64,000 nt of DNA from Anadara kagoshimensis (Eukaryota; Mollusca; Bivalvia; Arcoida; Arcidae), in assembly GCA_021292105.1 (NCBI GenBank), contig CM037867.1, positions 9,986,728 through 10,050,727 of the forward strand, written 5' to 3'. Both the position numbers and the translations under genes were made by a program. Shown piece after piece: positions 37,401-64,000 of this stretch (position 1 is its first letter; each line of letters begins with the position of its first letter). Under the pieces are notes generated by a model. It did no database searches, was not told the origin of the DNA, and was given only the letters and a program-made list of their open reading frames with translations.

Positions 37401-37545
37401 TGAATTACCAGTAGAATCCGACGGTTTATATGACCATGCGGCTGTAGGACACGAACGGGGAGACGATATGTACGACGGTGTACAGCGTGATGTTGAACAG
37501 CACGGAACTAATGATACCTACGATCACGTTTCAGCATTGCGATAA
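26570..37545 (+). CDS. Type I receptor: C-type-lectin-like halves, WSC-like module, stalk, TM, tyrosine-rich tail
   Basis: I do not recognise a named orthologue. Exons: 26570-26621, 27887-28081, 29054-29187, 29567-29699, 30315-30431, 31050-31172, 31890-32015, 33007-33327, 34629-34704, 36864-37545; total 652 residues. Layout: residues 1-17 signal peptide; 18-82 N-half of a CTLD (HYLC, ETWKNA, HC, EFWTS); 83-171 WSC-like (GCYVYSL...CQRAC...YGLH, CIC, FQNC, LMALYKG); 172-210 C-half of a CTLD (CSANKC, NCQKNLPYQC); 211-293 a second CTLD-like pair (CGKELG; QWSGD...MICKSL...CTDLLPYICK); 294-400 Ser/Thr/Asn-rich stalk; about 402-422 transmembrane helix followed by RKR; 426-652 cytoplasmic tail with 11 tyrosines. 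At least eight N-x-S/T sites fit an extracellular glycoprotein. Most introns are phase 1. Exon 6 must use donor A|GTGGGT to keep frame. A role in recognition and signalling is inference. Confidence 0.82.
28120..28345 (+). repeat. LINE-like 3'-end copy
   Basis: It contains GCCCTGGATATATTT, GTTCCTTTCAATCTTAATTT, TTACACACGTTGCGG and TTAGCTGGTTAATCTGGAG, matching the family tail, but it is cut before the terminal TTTGTTTT. It lies in the intron after receptor exon 2. Confidence 0.6.
28369..28418. repeat. (AT)n microsatellite
   Basis: About 25 AT units with one phase break, in an intron of the receptor gene. Confidence 0.95.
29054..29699 (+). CDS. Receptor exons 3-4: WSC-like cysteine-rich module
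   Basis: Exons 29054-29187 and 29567-29699 together enter and leave in phase 1, a symmetric module. The cysteine order (GCY, C-x3-C, CIC, C-x3-C, C) and the LYKG-type end match the WSC carbohydrate-binding pattern. The usual aromatic/Gly segment before the CIC pair reads FPFYGLHDDKCIC. WSC modules occur in yeast stress sensors, polycystin-1 and fungal and invertebrate secreted proteins. Sugar binding is presumed, not shown. Confidence 0.75.
32075..32565 (+). repeat. LINE-like element fragment with coding remnant
   Basis: Starting shortly after receptor exon 7, it carries a decayed version of the coding segment (GACAAACGTGATGACTTTTA, CAACTTTCC, TACAACGAAGCAA, AGGCTTATCA), then the 3' tail (GGCGGGAGTTCATGTGTTTT, TTGTCAGTTTTCAA). 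Same orientation as the host gene. Confidence 0.7.
33007..33327 (+). CDS. Receptor exon 8: Ser/Thr-rich stalk
   Basis: 107 residues rich in T, S, N and H, with a loose internal repeat (TTVFSTKHGI and KTIAFTTKNGI, each followed by a VPN/VSN-type segment). It would be an O-glycosylated spacer. The donor T|GTTAGT leaves phase 1 and joins the transmembrane exon. Confidence 0.75.
33535..33720 (-). repeat. LINE-like 3'-end copy, minus strand
   Basis: It includes the complement of the family tail: GTGAGCCCGGGTGCTCTGGA, GCACCTCCTGGTTAG and CACCTGCCTCCTGTG. Confidence 0.55.
34070..34250 (-). repeat. LINE-like 3'-end copy, minus strand
   Basis: A clean tail copy: AAACAAACATACTAATCCAT (the complement of the shared 3' terminus), CACGTGAACTTCCACCAGGG, GCGAGGTCGGGTGCCCCG and AGCCAGCCACTCTAGCCACG. 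Confidence 0.75.
34440..34570 (+). mobile_element. MITE fragment related to 17254-17440
   Basis: CAGGGAGGCTTATAAAGAATA, GGATTTTGGACTT and GGTGGCGTTAT match the interior of the CAGTAAAACCTCG element. It lies just before the receptor transmembrane exon. Confidence 0.5.
34629..34704 (+). CDS. Receptor exon 9: transmembrane helix
   Basis: LIVGISCGVAVIVLTVTIIF is followed by IVRKR, a hydrophobic run closed by a basic stop-transfer. It is flanked by CAG and AG|GTAAAG. The orientation gives extracellular N-terminus and cytoplasmic tail. Confidence 0.85.
34880..35365 (+). repeat. LINE-like element fragment with coding remnant
   Basis: The coding remnant includes GTCAACTTTCCTTTTCAATG, TCTCCTGCTTATGG and TTTATACAATGAAACAAGCT. 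The tail is GGAGCACCCGACCTAACTTC, then GGATTGTGATTCGGACATTG. Confidence 0.7.
35470..35880 (-). repeat. LINE-like coding remnant, minus strand
   Basis: On the minus strand the segment reads as a decayed reading frame with YPSELEIKDTTDS and LYDKRYQLNFSTF, closely parallel to the segment at 39925-40260. I recall similar segments as the C-terminal part of retroelement polyproteins in many invertebrate genomes, but cannot name the class from here. Confidence 0.6.
36130..36385 (-). repeat. LINE-like 3'-end copy, minus strand
   Basis: It contains CACGTAATCTTCTACTGGAG, GAGGCCGGGTGCTTTGGAAG and AACTTGGAATGAAAGGAA. It lies 250 bp from the minus-strand remnant 35470-35880, and both may come from one insertion. 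Confidence 0.6.
36864..37545 (+). CDS. Receptor exon 10: tyrosine-rich cytoplasmic tail
   Basis: 227 residues of low-complexity polar sequence with 11 tyrosines, none in a kinase or other folded domain. Motifs in order: VVYDQN, SPYSVS, VVYAVV (fits the ITIM form V-x-Y-x-x-V), DCYSLA, ALYAEV, SGYDDN, VTYVST, TDYDHI (fits T-x-Y-x-x-I), GLYDHA, DMYDGV, DTYDHV. The last four form a repeated Y-D-(H/G)-x series. The sequence ends with a TAA stop. SH2-adaptor docking is the likely use, by inference. Confidence 0.85.
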
Positions 37546-37622
37546 AGTTGTACGAACATTTACTATAGGTAGCTTACGATCTTATGACAGAATGTTTATA
37601 AACATGGGCGAGTTAAAATAAT

Positions 37623-38502
37623 GTATATAGATATAGTGCATCAAGTTTGACCTGGCCGTTTGACCTTTAATTTGAATATATTATAAAGTTAACGTTAATA
37701 TATAAAAATAGATGATATTAATCACTAGAAGGGGGTTTTACCGGAATAAATGCGAAAATCCGGAATAATCAGACCAAATCCGGAATAAACCAAATAAATC
37801 CGGAATAATCAGGTAAAATCCGGAATAAACCGGTAAAATCCGGAATAATCAGGCAAAATCTGGAATAATCGGACAAAATCCGGAATAATTGGACTATTTT
37901 GTTACGGCAAGTTTTCCGTAATCTAAAAATTACGGTAAGTGTCTGATTATTCCGGAAAATGACTGATTATTACGGTAAACGTCTAATTATTCCGGCAAAT
38001 GTCCAATTATTACGGGAAATTTTCTAAAAAATAATAATTTTTTTCAAAATTTTTACCGTAATAATTGGACATTTGCCGGAATAATTAGATTTTTTACCGT
38101 AATCATGAATCAGTCTTTTACCGGAATAATCAGACAAGTTACCGGAATTATCAGACACTTACCGGAATTTTTAGAATCCGTAAAATTTACCGTAAAAATA
38201 TTCTAATTATTTCGGATTTTGACCAATTATTCCGGATTTTGTCTGATTATTTCGGATTTGGTCTAAAAATATTGGATTTGATCTAAATACTCCGGATTTT
38301 CGCAAAGATTACGGAAAGTGTCTTACTATTCCGGAATTTCGCAATTATTCCGGTAAAACCCCCTTCTAGTGAATACTGTGTACCGGGTCTTTATGGTAAT
38401 GAAACATATTGTCTTTCCCAAATCACACAGTCTACTAGTCCGATCTAATATTAAAGTTAAAGATCAAACGGCCAGGTCAAACTTGACGCACTATATAAGT
38501 AG
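37623..38502. mobile_element. Palindromic element, copy 3, carrying a nested CACTA MITE
   Basis: The left arm (about 37623-37682) has AGTGCATCAAGTTTGACCTG and the right arm (about 38441-38502) has CAGGTCAAACTTGACGCACT. The arms match for about 55 bp and belong to the same family as 24615-24880. The 639-bp element 37733-38371 sits inside. It starts about 80 bp after the receptor stop codon, in the presumed 3' UTR. Confidence 0.72.
37733..38371. mobile_element. CACTA-type MITE, 639 bp, AAT target duplication
   Basis: It begins CACTAGAAGGGGGTTTTACC and ends with the complement GGTAAAACCCCCTTCTAGTG. AAT flanks both ends (37730-37732, 38372-38374). CACTA ends with a 3-bp duplication are the signature of EnSpm/CACTA transposons. 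The interior is an array of about 20-bp units built on CCGGAATAAT(C/T)(A/G)G, direct in the left half and inverted in the right, so the whole element can fold on itself. It encodes no protein. Confidence 0.85.
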
Positions 38503-38819
38503 CGTATCGTTGTATGTGTTTAATCACGTCAGCGCACTCTTTATTCGTTATTCTTCCCTAATATAAAAATAGACTTGCTGTATATTTTGCCATCAGATTG
38601 TAAACGGCATATACTGCAGTATGATGCATGCCGTGAAATTGAAGTAGTTTTTGTACATTTACATGAATCTTGGTTTCTTATTTCGTTTTTTTTTAAATTA
38701 TTCATCTGCAAATCATAATGTTCCATTTTAATAACGAAAACTCGTACGTGCATGAATGGTTTGACATTGGAAGAAAAGACAATTGTCAATTTTTTAAAAG
38801 CTTCAAACTTTTAAATACA

Positions 38820-38945
38820 TGTAAAAAACAAACATACCAATCCATGTCCAATAAAAAACAAACATCAATTCATGTCTAAACCAAAAACTTAAAGCAAAGT
38901 AAGAAAGTTGAAACTTGCAAATAGGTTAAACGCTTGAACTTCAAC
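38820..38945 (-). repeat. LINE-like 3'-end copy, minus strand
   Basis: AAACAAACATACCAATCCAT is partly duplicated (AAACAAACATCAATTCATGT), followed by GAAACTTGCAAATAGGTTAA and CTTGAACTTCAACTA. Confidence 0.6.
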
Positions 38946-39330
38946 TAACCAAAAAAAAAAACCAATCAAATGGTATCAGACAATCGTTTATCTAACAACA
39001 GACAAATTAACGAGTAACGCTACAAACTGTATTCGTGAAAATTATTTTATTCAATTTGTCAATTTTAAAGGTTTTAGTTTACTTTCTGGATTGTGGAGCA
39101 GTATGTTTGAGATTGAGAACTCTTTGCATTGACAACCGGTAAAATAGCAAAGCAGTACATACCCAATAGTGTATTTTTGGGTATTGTTATGCAGGTTTTT
39201 AACCGTCCCACTGCCTTTGGAAAATTAGCATTCAAAAGACAGGGTTCTGAAAAATTAAAATCAAAGCCTTTGTCATATTCGCTTTGATGATAGATTTCGT
39301 CTATTCAGCTGTGATGCAGTCTTTAATATG

Positions 39331-39353
39331 CTCTCTCTCTCTCTCTCTCTCTC
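39331..39353. repeat. (TC)n microsatellite
   Basis: About 11 CT units; the flanking 38950-39500 shows no gene. Confidence 0.95.
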
Positions 39354-39504
39354 ATACGTCTATTCAACTTAAGTACACTTAACTTTTATTTGAGAGATTT
39401 CTTTTCGATAGAATCTCACCTTAACATAAAATCACTTAATATTATTAATTAATAAGCAGTTGTAGTTATGCAAATCTGAATCTGAATCTGAAACAGTTCT
39501 AAGA

Positions 39505-39650
39505 CACATTTTGCGACCATAGCTAGTCCTACGGTTTTGAATGGGATTTCATTAAAACATTTTGGTATGTGCGTTTGTAATGACCTGATGGTGTGCATAG
39601 TTTCTTACGTGTTATATGCCAATTTTTCCCCAAAGTTAGATGGCATACTG
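39505..39650 (+). repeat. Segment duplicated at 43236-43385
   Basis: It shares TTTTGCGACCAT, TAGTCCT, GTTTTGAATG, GTATGTGCGTTTGTAATGAC, GGTGTGCATA and TTAGATG with 43236-43385, in the same order and orientation. Confidence 0.8.
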
Positions 39651-39924
39651 CAATTGTAGCTATATGTATGCAAATCTGAATCAGAAATCGTTCACCATGC
39701 CTCTATATTGTTCTCCGTTGCAATAAAACTTTGTGTTCTTTTTACCTTTAGTAGCAGTTGTATACTTTTTAATTAATCTCATTGTTTTTTATATATTGTT
39801 TAGTAAATAGATGCTGATTGTTGTCATATGTGTGTAAATTGAATGTATAAATGATTCCAGACATTTTCTAGAAAATAAATAAATTTAAATATTGAAGTTT
39901 GTGTATAATGTCATTTATCCTAAC

Positions 39925-40510
39925 GAGCTTGAAATAAGATACGACTGATTCACCAAGTTCTGCTTCATATTTAGACGTATACCTCAATTATGACTCCCAC
40001 GAAAGGTTATATTTAATGCTATACGAAAAACGTGATGAGTTATATTTTTCTATTATCAACTTTCCTTTTCTATGCAGCAATATGCCTGCTTCTCCTGCTT
40101 ATGGTTTATTTGTTTTCAAAGCAATACGCTATGGTATATATTGTTCCCACTATGGGAACTTTATACAACGCAGCAAGCTGCTAACAAATAAATGGTTGAC
40201 CCAGGAATATTGCAATCCTAGGCTTATCAGGGCTCTCAACAACTTTTATGACCATCATACCACAGTATTGTTGATGAGTTTTACTCTCTTTGTGTCCTTG
40301 ATTGCCCTGGATATATTTGACGTCACAAAGTTCCATGTTACTTGCACTCAATTTTGATTACACACGTGGCGGGTGTAGCTAGCTAATCAGGAGTAGCACC
40401 CGGCCTCACTTGGCTTAAGTTCACGTGTTAACCTAACTTGTCAGTTTCAAAGTTTTTACTTTTTTCTGAATTGTGATTCGGACATGGATTAGTATGTTTG
40501 TTTTGATTTT
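39925..40510 (+). repeat. LINE-like element, longest copy, coding remnant plus 3' tail
   Basis: The best copy of the family. About 300 bp of decayed coding sequence (read as KRDELYFSIINFPFLCSN, SPAYGLF, YCSHYGNFIQRSKLLTNK) precedes a ~200-bp tail ending GGACATGGATTAGTATGTTT. Copies elsewhere start at different points but keep this 3' tail, the pattern expected of 5'-truncated target-primed retrotransposition. Confidence 0.75.
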
Positions 40511-40544
40511 GATTTAATCATTTATTTCAATAAGAAAATCGTCT

Positions 40545-41643
40545 TTAATTAAGCGCACTTTTGGAAAAAGCGGAGCGTATCATATTATCTTGACTGGAAC
40601 CCACAAGGGAAGAGGAAGAGACTTGACATAGGAATACCGACACAGAGGCTATACCTTTGAAATAGAAGTCTTCGGTTTGGTCCTGAAACCATGCCTCTGT
40701 GGCAGACTTAAGTCCATCATCATCAGGAAATCTGATTCCCCCTAAATGGAATTTCAAATTTCTAAATAGGAAATAATCACTGGGTGCCAAATCTGGACTG
40801 TAGGGTGGGTAATTAAGTTGTTCGAACTTGCATTCACGAATCGCTACTTGTGCAATCCTTGACTTATACCTGGAGCATTGTCGTGAAGAAGCAATACCCC
40901 TCGGCTCAACTTTCCCCTCCTTTTTAATTTAATAGCAGCTTTCAGCTGCTTCATTAGATCAGCATAGTAAGCCCCAGTGATAGAGATCCCAGCAGGTTTA
41001 TAATTGATTTACAGAACACCCTTGGAATCCCAAAACACATTGGCCATGACTTTGCCAGCTGATGGTTAGGTTTTTAATTTCTTTGGTGGGGGTGAGCCAG
41101 GGTGCTTCCATTGCATGGACTCTTTTTGGGTTTCTGGGTCCCAATGATGAATCCATGTTTCATCGCCAGTTACTAAACGTAAATGGAAGCTCTCCGGGTT
41201 ATCATTATAAATGCCAAGAAGCTCCCGACTTGACTGGAGTCTTTGGAAGCGATCCTGTACATTGAGGTTTCTGGGGACCCATCTTGGGGATACTTTTGAC
41301 ATCCCAAGATGTTCGTGGATAACCGTGTATACACTTCCATGTGAAATGTCACACTTCCTAGCTATGTCATCAATCCTAATTCGACGATCATTCATCATGA
41401 GGGTCTCCACAGACGTGACAATTGCCTTGTGATGGCATCAGCTGGCCGACCTGACCGTGGGTCATCCTACAGTGAGGTGCGCCCATGTTTAAATTCAGCT
41501 GACCATTTTGCCACTGTGGGATAGGCAGGACCACTGTCACAGTACACCTCGGCAATTCGCCAGTGAATTTCTTTGGCATTTGATCCCTCTACTATGAGAT
41601 ACTTTATTACTGCCCTAAACTCAACATTTTGATTTTCCAACAT
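40545..41643 (-). pseudogene. Mariner transposase, inactivated
   Basis: Reading leftward from ATG at 41643, an N-terminal helix-turn-helix region (FRAVIKYLIVEG, EIHWRIAEVY, TVAKWSAEFKHGRTSL) runs into a stop near 41470 and a frameshift. It resumes with IARKCDISHGSVYTVIHEH and HLGMSKVSPRWVPR, then the catalytic segments TGDETW, HDNAPG and APSDYFLF, i.e. the D,D,D set of mariner transposases. A further frameshift lies between the last two. The family length is about 345 residues, so the gene is nearly full length but dead. The right element end appears to be at CCCTCG|TA (41790), because the duplicate at 43215 lacks the insertion. No matching left inverted repeat was found. Confidence 0.85.
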
Positions 41644-41792
41644 TGCTTGATGGTCACCAACTTTGAATGCTTTTGAGAATTATACAAATATGTTGTGACA
41701 AATAAACTTAATATGTTTAAAATGGCGGAATGTTGTTACAGAAAATGTGTGTTACGCTTGGCTGAATACGCTGTTCTATGAACTTCCCTCGT

Positions 41793-42600
41793 ATCATGCA
41801 GTCCGCGTTTGTTCATCCGTCTGAACACCGACAGATCCTCGAAACACATATTACGAAAATAACAAAGCAGGAACATATCAGATTACGTATGACATTTTCA
41901 TATGACCAGAAAGTATGGAGTTATGGTAAAATTAAGTTTCTGTTGTGTCCAAATTTTCGTAGTCTTATTTTGTAACACTAACAATGTACAAGTCTCTTCC
42001 AAGTATTAATAAATACAGACTCTTTGAACACATGCTCATAAAGTTAAAATTACCTAAGTGTCAGTACTTTGTCATAATACAAACGTCGATACAAATAATG
42101 CGTACCCTCAGAGCCTAGGCCGAATTATCTGCCCTAACAATGGTAATGGTAAGACTTTTTTTATATAGCTACCATCCTGTGAGTTGACGCTGTAAGACCC
42201 TTCACACTCTTCCAGTAAATGTAAATGTCAAAACATGTCCTACCATCATAAGGTCAGGTAATTCAGCCTACTCAGAGCCTAATTGTATACATACGCTCCA
42301 AAAGCATTGAACTAAGCACATTTCATAATACATTATGTGTCATATAACAGCGAAAGGAAAAGGGTTTGATCATAATAGTAACTTTCATTGTGACTGAATA
42401 ATTTAGGAGTATCAATATGCCATTATACAAAGTATGTTTTTCGCCAAAGCCTCGGAACACATGTTTCGAAAAGATCAAACAAAGCACACATATATATTGA
42501 ATATACAAACATAAATAGCAAGCACAATAACGAAAGTCTCCCACCTTCCCCACATTTTTTTGGAATTCGAAATAAATATGAGGGTCATTTATAAGCAAGG
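41793..42600 (+). repeat. Duplicated segment, copy A
   Basis: It matches 43215-44130 in order: ATCATGCAGTCCGCG, TTACGAAAATAACAAAGCAG, TTCTGTTGTG, CTTCCAAGTAT, CATTGAACTAAGCACATTTC and TATAACAGCGAAAGGAAAAG. Identity looks like 85-90% with several indels. No coding content. Confidence 0.8.
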
Positions 42601-42639
42601 TTTTGGAAAAGCTATTAATATAAGGTTTAAAGATAGCTC

Positions 42640-42930
42640 ATACTTGCATATCTGAAATTCAGTAAAATCCAAGATTTCACTAATAAAAAGCTGAATTCTA
42701 GTTTTTACTGGGTTTTATTCAGTAAAAACTAGAAATCCACTTTTTACTAGTAAAGTCCAGAATTCTGGATTTTACTGTTTTTAATCTAGTAACGTGAAAA
42801 ATTCTGCTTTTTACTAGGAAAAAGCTAGATATCTAGAATTTTACTAGTAAAATCATCAATCTTACTGATTGTATAGAAAATTCCAAGCTATCACAATAAC
42901 AGAGTAAAAACCTTAGATTTTACTAGAAAC
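42640..42930. repeat. TTTACTAGTAAA-rich palindromic repeat
   Basis: About ten alternating direct and inverted occurrences of TTTTTACTAG/CTAGTAAAA, CCAGAATTCTGG and AAATCTAGxATTT. The whole segment could fold into a long imperfect hairpin, similar in design to 37733-38371 but unrelated in sequence. No clear terminal repeats. Confidence 0.65.
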
Positions 42931-43214
42931 ACATTTAAATTAAATGATCACTCTTAAAACATTACTTCATTGTTATTAGAATTAACTACAATATAAAACT
43001 ACGGAATATATTGAAACTGGACGAAGAGGGAGATGGACCGGCAGCCAAAATAGACTTGGCGTAGGAGTACCGACACAATAGCACAAACAGCTGGAAAGAC
43101 CTGGGCTGAACTGAAGAAGATATCAAAGAACCGTGCCAGATGGAGAGGTGTTGTTGCGCCCGTTTGTTCTCCAGGGAATCAAGAGGAATAGGTAAGTAAA
43201 GTAAGTATTATGTT

Positions 43215-44130
43215 ATCATGCAGTCCGCGTCTGTTCATCCGTATTTTGCGACCATATTAAACTAGTCCTTCAGTTTTGAATGCGATTTTATTAAATTTTG
43301 TATGTGCGTTTGTAATGACCTGACGGTGTGCATATTGTTTCTTCCATGTTATATGCCAAAAATTTTCCCAAGGTTAGATGACATAATGCACGACCCGGAG
43401 TATGAACACGGCCGACAGACCCTCGAGACGAAACATATGTTACGAAAATAACAAAGCAGGAACATATCAGATTATGTATGGTAGAAAATAAGGAGTTCTG
43501 ATAAAATTTAGTTTCTGTTGTGCCCAATTTTCGTAGTGTTATTTTGTAACACTAATCTGCTAATAATATACAAGTCTCTTCCAAGTATGAATCATGAAGT
43601 ACAAACTCTTTGAACACATGTTCATAAGGTTAAAATCACCTAAGTGTCAGCATTTTTTCATACTACAAAAGTAGCTACAAATAATGCTTATCTTTAGAGC
43701 CTCATGAGACCGAATTATAAAAAATAAACGGTCCTAACAATGGTAAAACTTTTTACATTGCTACCATCCAGTGAGTTGATGCTATAAGACCCTTCACATT
43801 ATTCCAGTAAATTATGTAAATGTCAAAACACGTCCTACCATCGTAAGGGCAGGGTATTCGGCCTACTCTGAACCTAATTGCCAATTGGAGCGTATGTATA
43901 CGGTAAACATACGCTCAAAAAGCATTGAACTAAGCACATTTCATAATACATTATGTGCCATATAACAGCGAAAGGAAAAGGAGTTCGATCATAAATTTTG
44001 TAACTTTCAAGTTGTGACTAAAATTATCAGTAAAAGTGACAGTATGGAATGTCACTATAGAAAGTATGCTTGTCGCCTTGGAACACATGTTTTGAAAAAA
44101 TCAAACATGATAAGGACGTATATATTGAAT
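43215..44130 (+). repeat. Duplicated segment, copy B
   Basis: Partner of 41793-42600. It carries about 165 bp extra (43236-43400) that match 39505-39650. It preserves the site without the mariner that borders copy A. Confidence 0.8.
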
Positions 44131-44467
44131 GTACCAACTAGAATAAAACTAGAATTGTAATTGTGGCAAGCAGAATTTTTGTTGACCGGAAATCGGAAAT
44201 ATTAGGGCCATTTATATAAATATGCAGTGTGCGGAAATTGGAATAATAATTAAAAAAGAACAATAACGGGACAATAAGTCTCCCACATGCAGTGTGGTGG
44301 GAGACCAAATACCTCCGAATCACAGGCCCTTAAATTGGGGTCAGAATTTTTATATAGAGAACTTTAAGAAAATTTTAAAGTGCAATAAAATCAGTTTATT
44401 TCTGATGAATTTAGTTCAGAACGTTGTCAGATATGATAAAAGCAAAATATATCACTGTTGGTCGATT

Positions 44468-44492
44468 AAAAAAAAAAAAAAAAAAAAAAAAA
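44468..44492. repeat. A homopolymer
   Basis: About 25 A residues immediately upstream of the XYLB exon-1 duplication. Confidence 0.95.
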
Positions 44493-44632
44493 GACTGACC
44501 CCGTTGTTGCTGTACATTGAAAACCCGGGCGTTTATCGTTTTCACTTTTTCCATTACTTTGTTTCAGTTACTTCCGACTGATAACAAAAATTTCTCCACT
44601 GATAAAACACATGTTGAGAACGTCCGACAATA

Positions 44633-63574
<18,942 letters not shown>

Positions 63575-63865
63575 GTACGTCAGTGTTTTAAGCTCACCTT
63601 GTCAAAGGTCATTTAGTTCAGTGTGTTTATGTGCATGAATAATCTTGATGGTCCAAAAGTGTGTCATGATGTTGAACCTAGGTCATATCGTAAAGGTCAA
63701 GGTCAAGGGAAAACATAAAATATCAGGGAGGGGGGTATTTGGCTCTCAAAAGACAATTCTAGTTTCTTCACCCCATCTGAAATGAATAGACCGATATCAA
63801 TGATACTTGGACAGAAGCATGCATGGGCTGGTGTACTGTGTAGCATTACAATGGCTACCAAAACT

Positions 63866-63880
63866 AGGTCACAGTGACCT
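63866..63880. promoter_or_regulatory. Perfect AGGTCA inverted repeat, 3-bp spacer
   Basis: AGGTCACAGTGACCT matches the palindromic oestrogen-response-element form. It sits in an AGGTCA-rich stretch (63660-63885) that looks like repeat sequence, in the intron after XYLB exon 13. No evidence of function. Confidence 0.4.
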
Positions 63881-64000
63881 TAGGGTACATAAATGAAAAC
63901 AAAAAAATCGTTTTACAATCAATGTTACATGTTTATGCATGAAATTTTGAAAATTTGATAAAATGACTTAAATTTCTTTCAAATGTATCTTGAATAGATG

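Noticed and set aside
40016-40357. 113-codon + frame as a host gene
   Set aside because: It is the decayed coding segment of the LINE-like element also seen at 32075, 34880 and (minus) 35470.

Overview
The window is animal nuclear DNA. It has split genes with GT-AG introns, a dense load of MITEs, tRNA-derived SINEs and retroelement fragments, and strong A+T bias. The protein types, the SINE body and a Mag-clade Gypsy element resembling bivalve Steamer-like elements suggest a mollusc, probably a bivalve. That assignment is inference; no marker gene fixes the species.

Three host genes are readable, all on the + strand. (1) SNX4, a PX-BAR sorting nexin, spans about 8468-20611. Thirteen exons with matching phases and the stop codon are visible; only the N-terminal exon is unresolved. 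(2) A previously unnamed type I membrane receptor spans 26570-37545. Ten exons encode a signal peptide, C-type-lectin-like half-domains with a WSC-like module between two of them, a second lectin-like pair, a Ser/Thr-rich stalk, one transmembrane helix and a 227-residue tail with 11 tyrosines. (3) XYLB, xylulose kinase, starts at 44633 and/or 50113 and runs off the right edge. Exons 1-13 are visible.

XYLB carries the most unusual events. Its first exon is present twice in a ~98% identical ~0.6 kb duplication. The second copy is interrupted by a 4,515-bp Gypsy retrotransposon with 186-bp LTRs and a 5-bp target duplication, while the first copy is the matching empty site. Exon 4 is split by a 1,547-bp non-coding insertion with inverted GGGGCAACT ends. 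Removing it and one copy of a 6-bp target duplication leaves a 27-codon exon in frame.

Layout. 1-1725 and 4660-5880: two arrays of a ~195-bp repeat in opposite orientation. 1724-2062: ~140-bp tandem repeat with nuclear-receptor half-sites. 2700-3312: TIR-flanked element. 5890-8467: SNX4 upstream region and two tRNA-related SINE heads. 8468-20611: SNX4 with MITE-rich introns. 20612-26340: intergenic repeats, an ~87-bp minisatellite and palindromic elements. 26340-37545: lectin/WSC receptor. 37620-38502: CACTA-type MITE nested in an older palindrome. 39500-44500: duplicated segments, a dead mariner and fragments of a LINE-like element. 44511-50606: XYLB exon-1 duplication with the Gypsy element. 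51096-63574: XYLB exons 2-13 with four SINEs in the same orientation and TA-flanked MITEs.

No operon-like logic applies. The host genes are unrelated in function: endosomal recycling, surface recognition/signalling, and pentose metabolism. Everything was read by eye; exon calls rest on splice consensus, phase continuity and remembered family resemblance.
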